The notes beneath the pieces were generated by a model. It did no database searches. It was not told the DNA's origin and worked only from the letters and a program-made list of their open reading frames with translations. From NCBI RefSeq assembly GCF_002368095.1, contig NZ_AP018227.1, positions 5,280,959-5,344,958 of the forward strand: a stretch of DNA of 64,000 bases, written 5' to 3'. The stretch comes from Calothrix parasitica NIES-267 (GTDB lineage Bacteria; Cyanobacteriota; Cyanobacteriia; Cyanobacteriales; Nostocaceae). This document shows, one piece after another, positions 44,346 to 52,160 of this stretch (position 1 is the first letter of the stretch; each line of letters begins with the position of its first letter). A program made the position numbers and the translations under genes.

Positions 44346-44932
44346 ATGAGCCTATTTATTTTACCTTCGCCGTTTTCTAGAATTTGAGTTAAAAAAGCTT
44401 CATGCTCAAATCGCTGCTCAATTTCATGCTGTGGTTCGTAAAGACTTGTTCCCGAATCTGGAGAAAAGTTAATTTTTTGAAGTTTATCTTGTTTTTTCTT
44501 TCCTACCAGCCCCAGAGGTACATAAATCTGCTTGATGTTCTTTTTTGCTGATTCCTCTTGCATCAAGTGGTTGCTGGTTGTGCGACACTGTTGTTCGAGG
44601 GTTACTCTACAGACTGAGTGCCAATTTATGCTGTCTTTTACGGTTTTTACTGGCTCGTCAATATTTGTTGTTTTAGTATTCTCTGTTTCTGTTGATGAAT
44701 TGCTTATCGGTTTGTTGCCAGCCATTTCGTAATAATCAAGCCCCAATTCGTCACAAATGTTCCGAAAATTCTCAGCTTCTATTGGTTTGTTGTTAAAAAA
44801 ATTACTAACAGTCGATTTAGCAATATTCAATTTCTTAGCTAACTTCGTTTGATTTAATCCTTTGCTTTTTAGAACTTTTCCAGCTTTTTGTTCAGCTTCA
44901 TCATTAGCGATTTTGACAGAATTTTGCGGCAT
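44282..44932 (-). CDS. Truncated HTH + STAND-NTPase-type protein
   Basis: 216 residues. The first 70 form a Cro/XRE HTH (LNQTKLAKKLNIAKSTVSNFF). The rest, including WHSVCRVTLEQQ, VPLGLVGKKKQDK and EQRFEHEAFLTQILENGEGK, matches the linker seen just before the NACHT P-loop in cyanobacterial HTH-STAND proteins. Where the P-loop should begin, the sequence instead crosses into the antisense of the GTPase fragment (from about residue 196) and ends IFIFYFVLIFVMLFHTF. It therefore lost its NTPase and sensor. It may still bind DNA through the HTH, but is probably a relic. Confidence 0.65.
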   Translation of the reverse strand: MPQNSVKIANDEAEQKAGKVLKSKGLNQTKLAKKLNIAKSTVSNFFNNKPIEAENFRNICDELGLDYYEMAGNKPISNSSTETENTKTTNIDEPVKTVKDSINWHSVCRVTLEQQCRTTSNHLMQEESAKKNIKQIYVPLGLVGKKKQDKLQKINFSPDSGTSLYEPQHEIEQRFEHEAFLTQILENGEGKINRLILVYIFIFYFVLIFVMLFHTF

Positions 44933-45024
44933 GGCAGCATGGGAGCAAACTGATTGAGTTAATTATCAAAAAAATATTCCTATATATTTTAACTAAAAAA
45001 GTTATTTTTGGTAAATTAAATCAA

Positions 45025-45060
45025 AATCGAACAAAGTCGAATGAAGTCGAATGAAGTCAG
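45025..45060. repeat. Direct 10-bp repeats upstream of the HTH gene
   Basis: The motif AGTCGAATGA is repeated in tandem (about 45035-45054), with a partial ATCGAACA copy before and AGTC after. It lies about 100 bp before the start of the HTH protein, on its promoter side, so it may be its operator. It could also be chance low-complexity DNA. Confidence 0.45.
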
Positions 45061-45400
45061 TTAAATAATCTTAAACTCGAACAGTAAATAAAATAAGATA
45101 GAGATGTAAACGAATAACGACAGTAAAAGAAGGGAATTAACACAATTAAGAAGTTCCTGAAAAACCAATATTTTCAGACAAGAAAGGATATGTAAAAACT
45201 TTATTTTTATTTGCTTTAAATCAGAAACTAAATTTAAATTTTTTATCTTCTTTTAGCTGTTATTGTGTATATATCCCTAGTCTATTGACAAATAACACCA
45301 AATATTAACTGACGACATTAATCCTATGACAGCCGCAATTTTTGAAGGTACAAACAAACCAGCGCATTCTAACGGGGTTATTTCTGGGTTATTAGCAATA

Positions 45401-45444
45401 AAGCAACTAAAAAACCCCACAGATGGCTGTAGGGTAAGTTGCTT
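45401..45444. other. Nested hairpin element
   Basis: An outer 8-bp stem AAGCAACT/AGTTGCTT encloses an inner stem of CCC-x-ACAG with CTGT-x-GGG around an ATGG loop (4 + 3 pairs). The strong symmetry in a non-coding stretch suggests a small structured RNA, a terminator-like element or a REP-type DNA site. Confidence 0.45.
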
Positions 45445-45745
45445 AAATTTTACTTTTACTTAGTGTTCATCAAAATTGTACTTAAATATTATGTATGCAG
45501 CATCTGAATTTTTGTGGCGATCGCACCAATTCGTAATGCCCCTTTGGAGCATTTTGAGAAAGAGAAAATGGATAAAGTCGAGCTAAGACAGAATCGATAA
45601 TATCTCATTATCTTGTTAATACTTGACGAATTTTAAAAACTGACACTTATTGACCTAGATAATATAGGAATTTAACTTTATTCTACTATTATGGCTGAGA
45701 AAAACATCCAAGAAATTACTCTTTATTTACTTTGGAGGTATCTAA

Positions 45746-46120
45746 GTGTTTAGTTGGATAACAAACAATATAAAACTGCCAAAACCTATTGATTTCTTGC
45801 CAGATTTCTTCAATTTTTCTCAAAAAACCGATGAAGATTTACCTGTAGAATCAAGGATTATTCCTGAAATGACTTTGAAAAAAGCAATAAATTATTTTAT
45901 CAAAGAATATCCTCGTGATTGTCAATTTGATAAATACATTATGGCATGGGAGTTCCATCCTCAAGGGCATTTGTTGACTCAAGCATTTGCAGATAAAGAG
46001 AATCATTTAGTGACGCGAAAAAATGGAAAACCTTATGGTAGAAAAATAGTTGTTAAGAAAATTGATGAAGAACTTGCTGAAATTTTTCAAGGTAATCACG
46101 TAGTAGCTTTTCAGAGGTAA
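45746..46120 (+). CDS. Small hypothetical protein, first gene of the E1/E2 cassette
   Basis: 124 residues starting at GTG 45746, supported by GGAGGT 7 bases upstream. An alpha/beta protein with an N-terminal Pro/Phe-rich region and a core around MTLKKAINYFIKEYP...YIMAWEFHPQGHLLTQAFADKENHL. No membrane span and no Gly-Gly end. No family is recognised. It lies 5 bp before the next gene and about 600 bp before the AAA+ gene of the ubiquitin-like cassette, so it could be part of it. Confidence 0.55.
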   Translation: MFSWITNNIKLPKPIDFLPDFFNFSQKTDEDLPVESRIIPEMTLKKAINYFIKEYPRDCQFDKYIMAWEFHPQGHLLTQAFADKENHLVTRKNGKPYGRKIVVKKIDEELAEIFQGNHVVAFQR

Positions 46121-46125
46121 TTAAT

Positions 46126-46416
46126 ATGTTCGAGATTGCTACAGCTATAATTGGTGTTCTAGGTTTAGTGGCTGCAACTGCGATAGCAGCACTAAGCATC
46201 AAGAACGTTCTCACATGGTTTTTTGATAGACTCAGCTTAAGGAATCAAGATGAACTTAAGTTTACTTTGAAAGACAAACTAAATTCGGGTAACTTTAAAG
46301 TCTATCAAGGTTTTATAGATCCATATACACATCGGATTAGCGATTACAGAGTTGTTTCTCCATCAAGAATCGATCATGAGATAAATGACGATTACCCTAT
46401 ATTATATCCAATTTAA
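46126..46416 (+). CDS. Small single-span membrane protein
   Basis: 96 residues with one N-terminal hydrophobic span (IATAIIGVLGLVAATAIAALSI), then a short charged region with VYQGFIDPYTHRISDYRVV. No family recognised. It is transcribed with the gene at 45746 (5 bp apart) and is followed by a terminator-like hairpin at 46681. Confidence 0.55.
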   Translation: MFEIATAIIGVLGLVAATAIAALSIKNVLTWFFDRLSLRNQDELKFTLKDKLNSGNFKVYQGFIDPYTHRISDYRVVSPSRIDHEINDDYPILYPI

Positions 46417-46680
46417 TATAGGAGTGGGACTTAGGGACTTCCAGAAAATAAAATAACCCATTGTATTGATTGCTGAGGTGCTGAGGTGCTGAGGAGAAAA
46501 ATTTTTACATTTTTCAAGCTTGGGATAATTTATTTCTTGGTGTTCCCTTAGTGATACACATCGAATTTAAGTTCTCACCATTAAACAGTGAAGAATTAGG
46601 TTGAAGTAACAGTCCCCATTCCAACCTTCTTCCTATTCTCCGATAACGTTTAAGCGCGAATTTCCGTCTTTCTTTGTTAA

Positions 46681-46708
46681 AAAAATGGGGGTTAAAACTC
46701 CCATTTTT
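46681..46708 (+). terminator. Terminator hairpin upstream of the AAA+ gene
   Basis: A 13-bp stem, AAAAATGGGGGTT with AACTCCCATTTTT (one G-T pair), closes a 2-base loop and ends in a T tract. It is a strong rho-independent terminator or attenuator. It contains the first ATG of the AAA+ open frame (46685), so the real start is probably 46736. Confidence 0.75.
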
Positions 46709-46735
46709 CAAATCAACAGATTTTTTACAAGCACT

Positions 46736-48595
46736 ATGACTATCATTAACAAACTTGAAGAACATTTTTCCCAGAAATCATTAGCTAGTCTAGACTACAG
46801 AATTAATAGAGATTTTATTACATTTTGCTCGGAAACAGACTTAGATAAAGAAGATGTAAGTATCTTAATCGATACCGATGGTAATTCCAACAAAAGTTAC
46901 CCTTCTGTAAAAACGATGATTTTCATCAACACACATCTAAATGTGTCAAAGGAGGAATTAGATTTTTTCTGTTTCAAAATTAATATAGATATCGATTTAT
47001 TTTGCCAGCAAACAGGTTTGATAAATGAAGGTGTCATTATTTCATTCGATACAATTCATAATTTTAAAAAAAGCAACCGAAAGAGGACTGAAAAAAACAA
47101 CACCACAGATAAAGATAATCAAGATGAAGAATCTATTGAAAACAGAGCCTGCCTATTTAAATCTCAAGTTCCAAACCCAGGGATAGATTTTGACAGTCTA
47201 ATACTTCCTCCAGAAATCAAAGAGAATCTAAAATTCATTCTTGATTCAACTGAGGTTAGTGAGTTTGTCTATGGACAATGGAATCTTGCAAAAATTAAGC
47301 CATTTAGAAGCATAATTCTCAATTTTTATGGCAAGCCAGGTACAGGAAAAACTTATTGTAGTAAGGCGATTGCTAATTATCTTAAAAAAAAGATATTAGT
47401 AGTTAGTTGTGCCGATATTGAAAGTAAGTTTTACGGAGAAGGGGCAAAATATCTTAAAGCTGCATTCTATGCTGCTAAGCGCGATGGCTCAGTTTTGGTG
47501 TTTGAAGAAGCAGACCCATTAGTGGGTAAGAGAGAAAATTCTGAGCAAGCAGCACGGTCAATATGCAGTCAATTCCTGATTTGCTTAGAAGAACATGAAG
47601 GACTTGTAATCTTGACTACAAATTTAGCAGAAGATTACGATAATGCTATTGAATCGCGAGTGCGGAATATTAATTTTCCAATGCCTGATGAAAACTGTCG
47701 TCGTCAAATTTGGCAGCAACACCTACCCGAACAACTTCCATTAGCCTCAGATGTTTCTATAAACGAGCTAGCAAAAGCTGATAATGTATGCGGACGAGAC
47801 ATTCGGGAAGCTGTTCTCGATGCTGCTAATCGAGTCGCTGTTCAAGCAAACAGAGATGGGCTTGATTTAGCAAAATTAAAAGTTACTAATAAGGATTTCT
47901 TTGAAGCAATTGAACGAAAAATTACACAGCGTATCTCTCGAGAAAGTGACCAACTACCACCTGAAGAAGAAAAACAACTTTCTCAGAAGATAATGTGCCA
48001 TTCAGCATCATCGGGGTGGACACTTACCAATATTAATTTAGGAAGGATTACACAAGAAAACCAGGATGAATGTTTCGGACATACATTCACAGTCAGGTTT
48101 AATCTGAACTACCAACCGCAAAGGAAATTTGTTGATATTGTGCCAATGCTTGAATGGAATGAAGTCATATATATCTTTGAAAGAGATGTTAATAATAATT
48201 GGGTGCAGATAAGTGAGGAAAATACTAACCAGTATCAAGAAGCTCCTAAATCTATTACTTTTAATCTTTGGAGATCAATATATGAAGGCAATGAAACAAC
48301 GAAAGATGTTTTTGCCCGTGAAGGAGGCGAGCTCGAAGGATTTATTCTAGATAAACCATCAATAAGAAAAATAGACAAAGAGACTAATCAATATCGGACA
48401 TCGCGAAGAGTAGTTCATTTTGACATTGGTCTAAAAGGGTTTGCTCAAAGAGTGCAAGCGGCTGAGATATTAGAGATAGTGGAAGGAGAAATCACAATTT
48501 ACCAATTTATTAACCAAAGAATAGAATATGTAAGGGAAAACGATCCTCGATTAGAGCAGTGGCGAACTCAGTATCAAAACGGGCTACCAATTTAA
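46736..48595 (+). CDS. AAA+ ATPase of the E1/E2/JAB cassette
   Basis: 619 residues from the ATG at 46736 (an earlier in-frame ATG at 46685 is inside a terminator hairpin). The N-terminal ~140 residues are novel. The AAA core has Walker A GKPGTGKT (199-206), a Walker B VLVFEEADPL (253-262) in which the usual Asp is Glu, then SRVRN as arginine finger. FtsH/SpoVK-type relatives remodel or unfold proteins. The C-terminal ~200 residues hold beta-rich pieces of unknown fold. It is followed by the E2-like and JAB-E1 genes on the same strand. By analogy with other systems it could unfold or extract conjugated proteins. Confidence 0.85.
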   Translation: MTIINKLEEHFSQKSLASLDYRINRDFITFCSETDLDKEDVSILIDTDGNSNKSYPSVKTMIFINTHLNVSKEELDFFCFKINIDIDLFCQQTGLINEGVIISFDTIHNFKKSNRKRTEKNNTTDKDNQDEESIENRACLFKSQVPNPGIDFDSLILPPEIKENLKFILDSTEVSEFVYGQWNLAKIKPFRSIILNFYGKPGTGKTYCSKAIANYLKKKILVVSCADIESKFYGEGAKYLKAAFYAAKRDGSVLVFEEADPLVGKRENSEQAARSICSQFLICLEEHEGLVILTTNLAEDYDNAIESRVRNINFPMPDENCRRQIWQQHLPEQLPLASDVSINELAKADNVCGRDIREAVLDAANRVAVQANRDGLDLAKLKVTNKDFFEAIERKITQRISRESDQLPPEEEKQLSQKIMCHSASSGWTLTNINLGRITQENQDECFGHTFTVRFNLNYQPQRKFVDIVPMLEWNEVIYIFERDVNNNWVQISEENTNQYQEAPKSITFNLWRSIYEGNETTKDVFAREGGELEGFILDKPSIRKIDKETNQYRTSRRVVHFDIGLKGFAQRVQAAEILEIVEGEITIYQFINQRIEYVRENDPRLEQWRTQYQNGLPI

Positions 48596-48780
48596 GGGAC
48601 AGCAGATAAAGTTAACGGGACTTAAACAAAAATCAAGCCCAAACAAAGCCCAAACTGGCTTTATAAGCATTAGCTCGAAAAAACCGTTTTTCATCTACTT
48701 AAGATTTATTTTATAAACACCCTCTAAGATGGAAAGCCAAAATTTCTAAATTTTCAAGAACACACCATAAGGAGTAAACG

Positions 48781-49308
48781 ATGAGTCGTTCATTAGACTT
48801 AAACGAGTTGAGAAACCACGTTCTAAATAATCAACGCGAAGGTAATAGCTCTAGACCCGTCCACGTAGATAGAGAAGGAAAAATTACCACCAACCCGCAA
48901 GCCGCGCACCAACCCAATCTTTCTAAAGTTCCCCAGCAGACCTTCGCCTATTCCTTGCATAGGGATAGACAAATTGCTGCTGAGTATCTTCCTGCTAATA
49001 CTCAAGAAATGCAATTCAATGGTGTCACGGGTTGGTTATACCAAATCCAGTGTCAATTAGAAAATCAATACCTAATGGTTGCTTATTACGATGGCGAGCT
49101 CTACCAAGTAATGGTTGTTTTTCCAGATGTCGCGGGTAAATACGATCAACACGATGGACATTTATACGACGACGGACGGATTTGTTTTGGTTCGGAAGGT
49201 GGTTTACCAACTCTACAAGATGCCTTTGCCAAGTCTGTACTTTGGGCTACTGGCTTTAGTATTTTCTTGCAAACTGGACAGTTTTCTTTCTCCATAAATA
49301 ACTACTAG
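48781..49308 (+). CDS. E2-like ubiquitin-conjugating enzyme
   Basis: 175 residues; AAGGAG lies 6 bases before the ATG. The C-terminal domain carries YYDGELYQVMVVFP (a strand pair plus Pro of the UBC fold) and HDGHLYDDGRICFGS, equivalent to the E2 active-site motif, with catalytic Cys135 and His127. A helix (LQDAFAKSVLWATGFSIF) follows. The N-terminal ~55 residues are polar and probably disordered. The protein should accept a ubiquitin-like modifier on Cys135 from the E1 encoded next door. It is not fused to E1, unlike in many bacterial systems. Confidence 0.75.
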   Translation: MSRSLDLNELRNHVLNNQREGNSSRPVHVDREGKITTNPQAAHQPNLSKVPQQTFAYSLHRDRQIAAEYLPANTQEMQFNGVTGWLYQIQCQLENQYLMVAYYDGELYQVMVVFPDVAGKYDQHDGHLYDDGRICFGSEGGLPTLQDAFAKSVLWATGFSIFLQTGQFSFSINNY

Positions 49309-49628
49309 TAGAGCGAAAGAAGCCCCTTGACGAGAAGTCAGAAGATAAAGAGGCAATGGCACGCTCGTTAAGCTAAAAAGCAAGCACCGTAAGGATTGCT
49401 GAGGTGCCCAGGGGCTGAGGGGAGTAAACGGTGCCCAGGGGTAAAAGACGGCTTTGCTGCACAAGTTCTTCAAAGCTCCTCTTCTCCTCGGCACAAGAGT
49501 TCCCCTGCTGGGTCGGGAGTTTCGCCGATAACTTGCGTGCCATTCGATAAAGAGGCAATGGAAATACCTTCTTCCTTCTAACTTCTCGTTTCCAGAGAAG
49601 ACAAGCAAAACAAAATTTAACATCACAA
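49309..49628. other. Spacer between the E2-like and JAB-E1 genes
   Basis: 320 bp with no credible gene; a minus-strand open frame here is G/C-skewed repeat sequence. The stretch contains repeated GCTGAGGTGC/CCCAGGGG-type motifs, also found near 46475. A small modifier gene was looked for here and not found. Confidence 0.5.
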
Positions 49629-51581
49629 ATGCTAACAAATCTCCCTCAATCTAATAAATTACAAATCTCAAAGGAGTGTCTGCAAGATATTAACAAATAT
49701 ATTGCCAGCCATTCTCCCGAACGCGGTGGCGCACTCTTGGGACCAGTAGGAAAACCAATAATTACAGATATAATTCCCGACCCCCAAGCTCAAACTACTG
49801 GAGCCAGCTATCTTCCTTCCAGACAATTAACCGAGCGCGTACAGCAAGTTGAAAAACGCGGACAGCTGGAGTTTAAAGGTGTTATTCACTCTCATCCTGG
49901 GAGCTTAGACCGTCCTTCAGAACCAGACAAAAATGCTTTTGATGAAGGTCTGAAAATCAATCCTCATATGGAGTATTTTGTCGCTCCCATTGTCACCATG
50001 CATCACAATCCCAAACGCTTGAAATTTTGGCTAGGAAAAAATCAATCGCGTGACCACGAATTACCTCTTGGTAATGGTAAAATTTCTTTTTACGTCGCCT
50101 ATCGTTCCCCCCAAAAGGGAATTATCCTCAAGACTCCAATGATTGAGGAAATTTCTGAAGAGGAATTGACAAAAATTTTACCAGAACAACCATCCGTACT
50201 CAATTCAGCATCAGAAATCGCACGGATGCAGTTGCAAAAAGACCTGGAAACTATCTGCCTATCCTTTGGTAGCAATAAAGACCCAGAATTTTTTTGGACA
50301 GAAATAGAGGCAGGAATTCCCATTTTGGCTGGTCGTGTTATTCTCAAAGGCGATTTGGAATTGTTATTTTTAATCAATGAATCCTATCCCGACACACCAC
50401 CAAATGTATTAATGACCTCACCAGAAGGAGAAACAGAGGAACTTCAAATCCCCTGGTCATTAGAAATTGATAAATCGGAACGTCTAGTTACAGCACTTCG
50501 GGAAGTAATTAAAGGTCATCCTCCCTATCGGAAAGTTTATGGACCAGAAAGAAAAATTGCGCTAACCACAGACAAAAATCGTGCTGGTTTAGCTGGCTGG
50601 TTAGGTTTTATTTCTGGTTCTGACCCAGATAATACGGCTGCTAAAATTCAATCCGGTCTATTTGCTCGCAGTCAAGGAATCCTCAGCAATCATATAACTA
50701 GTAAACGGGTGCTAATCGTGGGAACGGGTTCTGTTGGTTCTTATTGCGCCGAACAACTTACCCGTAGTGGTGTTGGAGCTTTTACGCTAATTGACCCAGA
50801 CATAGTTGAGATAGCAAATCTCTGCCGTACCACCTACACAATCAATCACTTAGGGCGTTCTAAAGTAGAAGCACTAGCAGGACAACTACTCAACATTAAT
50901 CCCCTAGTAGAAATAACGCTTCAAAAAAAGAGTTTATCAGATTTTGAAGCAGCTTCATTAGGTGCTTTAGTCGAACAAGCAGACTTGGTAATTGCCACCA
51001 CCGATGACCCCAAAGCACAACGAATTCTCAATCGCTTTGCTTATTTTCATAAAAAGCCTGCTTTGTTTGTTGGACTTTACAAAGGTGCTTCGGGAGGAGA
51101 AGTGATTTTCACCGTTCCCGAACGCACATCTTGCTACTTCTGTGCTAGTAAATTTCGCCATACTGAAGAAAATATGGCAGCAGCAAGTCGAGATGTAGAT
51201 TATGGCACGGGTCGATTGATGAGTGAAGTGGCTTTGGCAACAGATATTCATCATGTTACCAGCGTAGCGGTTAAAATGGCACTTTCTTTATTGTTGCCAG
51301 AAGATGCACAAGTGAAGCTAAAAGGATTCTTAAATCCACAAATCGACTCCGCACAAAACTTCCTCACCCTGTCAATGGTTCCCAATTACTTATTCTATCC
51401 CCAAGTGTTTGGCGATACACCAGGACAGTACGCTTATCAAAGTGTCTGGCTCAAACCACAGCGCCATGAAGAATGTCCAGTGTGCGGCAACATACACAAT
51501 CGTGTAGACCCCTACACAATACCTTTACAAAAACCAGCACTCTCAAATATCGCGAGATTAACCGATAAAGGGCAACCCTAA
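49629..51581 (+). CDS. JAB - E2/UEV-like - E1 (ThiF) fusion
   Basis: 650 residues. (1) A JAB/JAMM isopeptidase domain at about 10-150 with Glu31 (PERGG) and H87-x-H89-x7-S97-xx-D100 as zinc site. (2) A UBC/RWD-like region (195-300) with LLFLINESYPDTPPNV and no Cys at the active site. (3) An E1 ThiF/UBA-type adenylation domain at about 345-630: GTGSVGS (365-371), DPDIVEIANLCR (389-400) and two zinc CxxC pairs (502/505 and 616/619). It should activate a small protein C-terminus with ATP, then also cut it. It lies 320 bp after the E2 gene on the same strand. Confidence 0.9.
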   Translation: MLTNLPQSNKLQISKECLQDINKYIASHSPERGGALLGPVGKPIITDIIPDPQAQTTGASYLPSRQLTERVQQVEKRGQLEFKGVIHSHPGSLDRPSEPDKNAFDEGLKINPHMEYFVAPIVTMHHNPKRLKFWLGKNQSRDHELPLGNGKISFYVAYRSPQKGIILKTPMIEEISEEELTKILPEQPSVLNSASEIARMQLQKDLETICLSFGSNKDPEFFWTEIEAGIPILAGRVILKGDLELLFLINESYPDTPPNVLMTSPEGETEELQIPWSLEIDKSERLVTALREVIKGHPPYRKVYGPERKIALTTDKNRAGLAGWLGFISGSDPDNTAAKIQSGLFARSQGILSNHITSKRVLIVGTGSVGSYCAEQLTRSGVGAFTLIDPDIVEIANLCRTTYTINHLGRSKVEALAGQLLNINPLVEITLQKKSLSDFEAASLGALVEQADLVIATTDDPKAQRILNRFAYFHKKPALFVGLYKGASGGEVIFTVPERTSCYFCASKFRHTEENMAAASRDVDYGTGRLMSEVALATDIHHVTSVAVKMALSLLLPEDAQVKLKGFLNPQIDSAQNFLTLSMVPNYLFYPQVFGDTPGQYAYQSVWLKPQRHEECPVCGNIHNRVDPYTIPLQKPALSNIARLTDKGQP

Positions 51582-52160
51582 AAATCGCAGAATCGCTACA
51601 TAGAGATTCTGTAATTCAGTAATATTCTGGTGTAACGGAAGAAAAGTGCGGTGAAAAATTTAAGCAGCAGCACGGAGAAACTGAAAAGCGTAAAAAATCG
51701 CGAAAACAGGCTTGTAAAGAGGCTTGGAAGAAGTTACCGAAACTTAAAATAGGAGAGAAATGGTTGGAAAGAGGTTTTCACAAGTAATAAGTAGTTTTGA
51801 GGGGGGAGATGGTACTATTTAAACCCCAAGCTTTTAGTTGAAATAGTTACTCAAAACATCTGTGCAAAAACTTTCACGAAGTAAGAGGGAAGAAGGAAGA
51901 GCCGAAGTTGAACTCACGTTTTAAAACGTGAGATGATCCACACGTGACCCGGGAATGAAACAAGGACGTAAATATTCCCAAGCGCTACGCTCCTTAAAAT
52001 ATTGTTTTTTTCTTTAATGAGTTTTAGACTCATAACGCGCATTTTTTTAAAATATATTACCTTCAACATCATTCCTCCGGTGGTACTTCCTTCTTTTATA
52101 ATCCCCTTTCCCCCTGCTCCCTGCCTCCTTTGTTAAAAGTTCAACCAAACATGATATAAT
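51582..52160. other. Intergenic stretch with possible TnpB-type end hairpin
   Basis: 580 bp without a convincing gene. A Lys-rich open frame (51627-51787) has no start codon. Near 51913-51932 lies the perfect palindrome CTCACGTTTTAAAACGTGAG with ATGATCCACACGTGACCC after it, which recalls the right end of IS200/IS605-type elements. No TnpA or TnpB gene is present. Confidence 0.45.
51913..51932. repeat. Perfect 20-bp palindrome
   Basis: CTCACGTTTTAAAACGTGAG folds on itself with no mismatch. It is followed by GATCCACACG, and preceded by GAAGTTGAA. The arrangement looks like the right-end hairpin of an IS200/IS605-type element whose transposase is lost. Confidence 0.5.

Larger units (their letters stand above)
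44933..45745. other. Long non-coding stretch with repeats and hairpins
   Basis: About 810 bp without an intact gene. It holds short direct repeats at 45025-45060 and a nested hairpin at 45401-45444. A 45-codon open frame (45326-45463) starting MTAAIFEGTNKP has no ribosome site, and its sequence is largely the hairpin region, so it is not accepted. Confidence 0.55.

Noticed and set aside
49213..49638. Minus-strand 141-codon frame between the E2-like and JAB-E1 genes.
   Set aside because: Overlaps the E2 gene in antisense and repeat sequence; no ubiquitin-like fold or Gly-Gly end.
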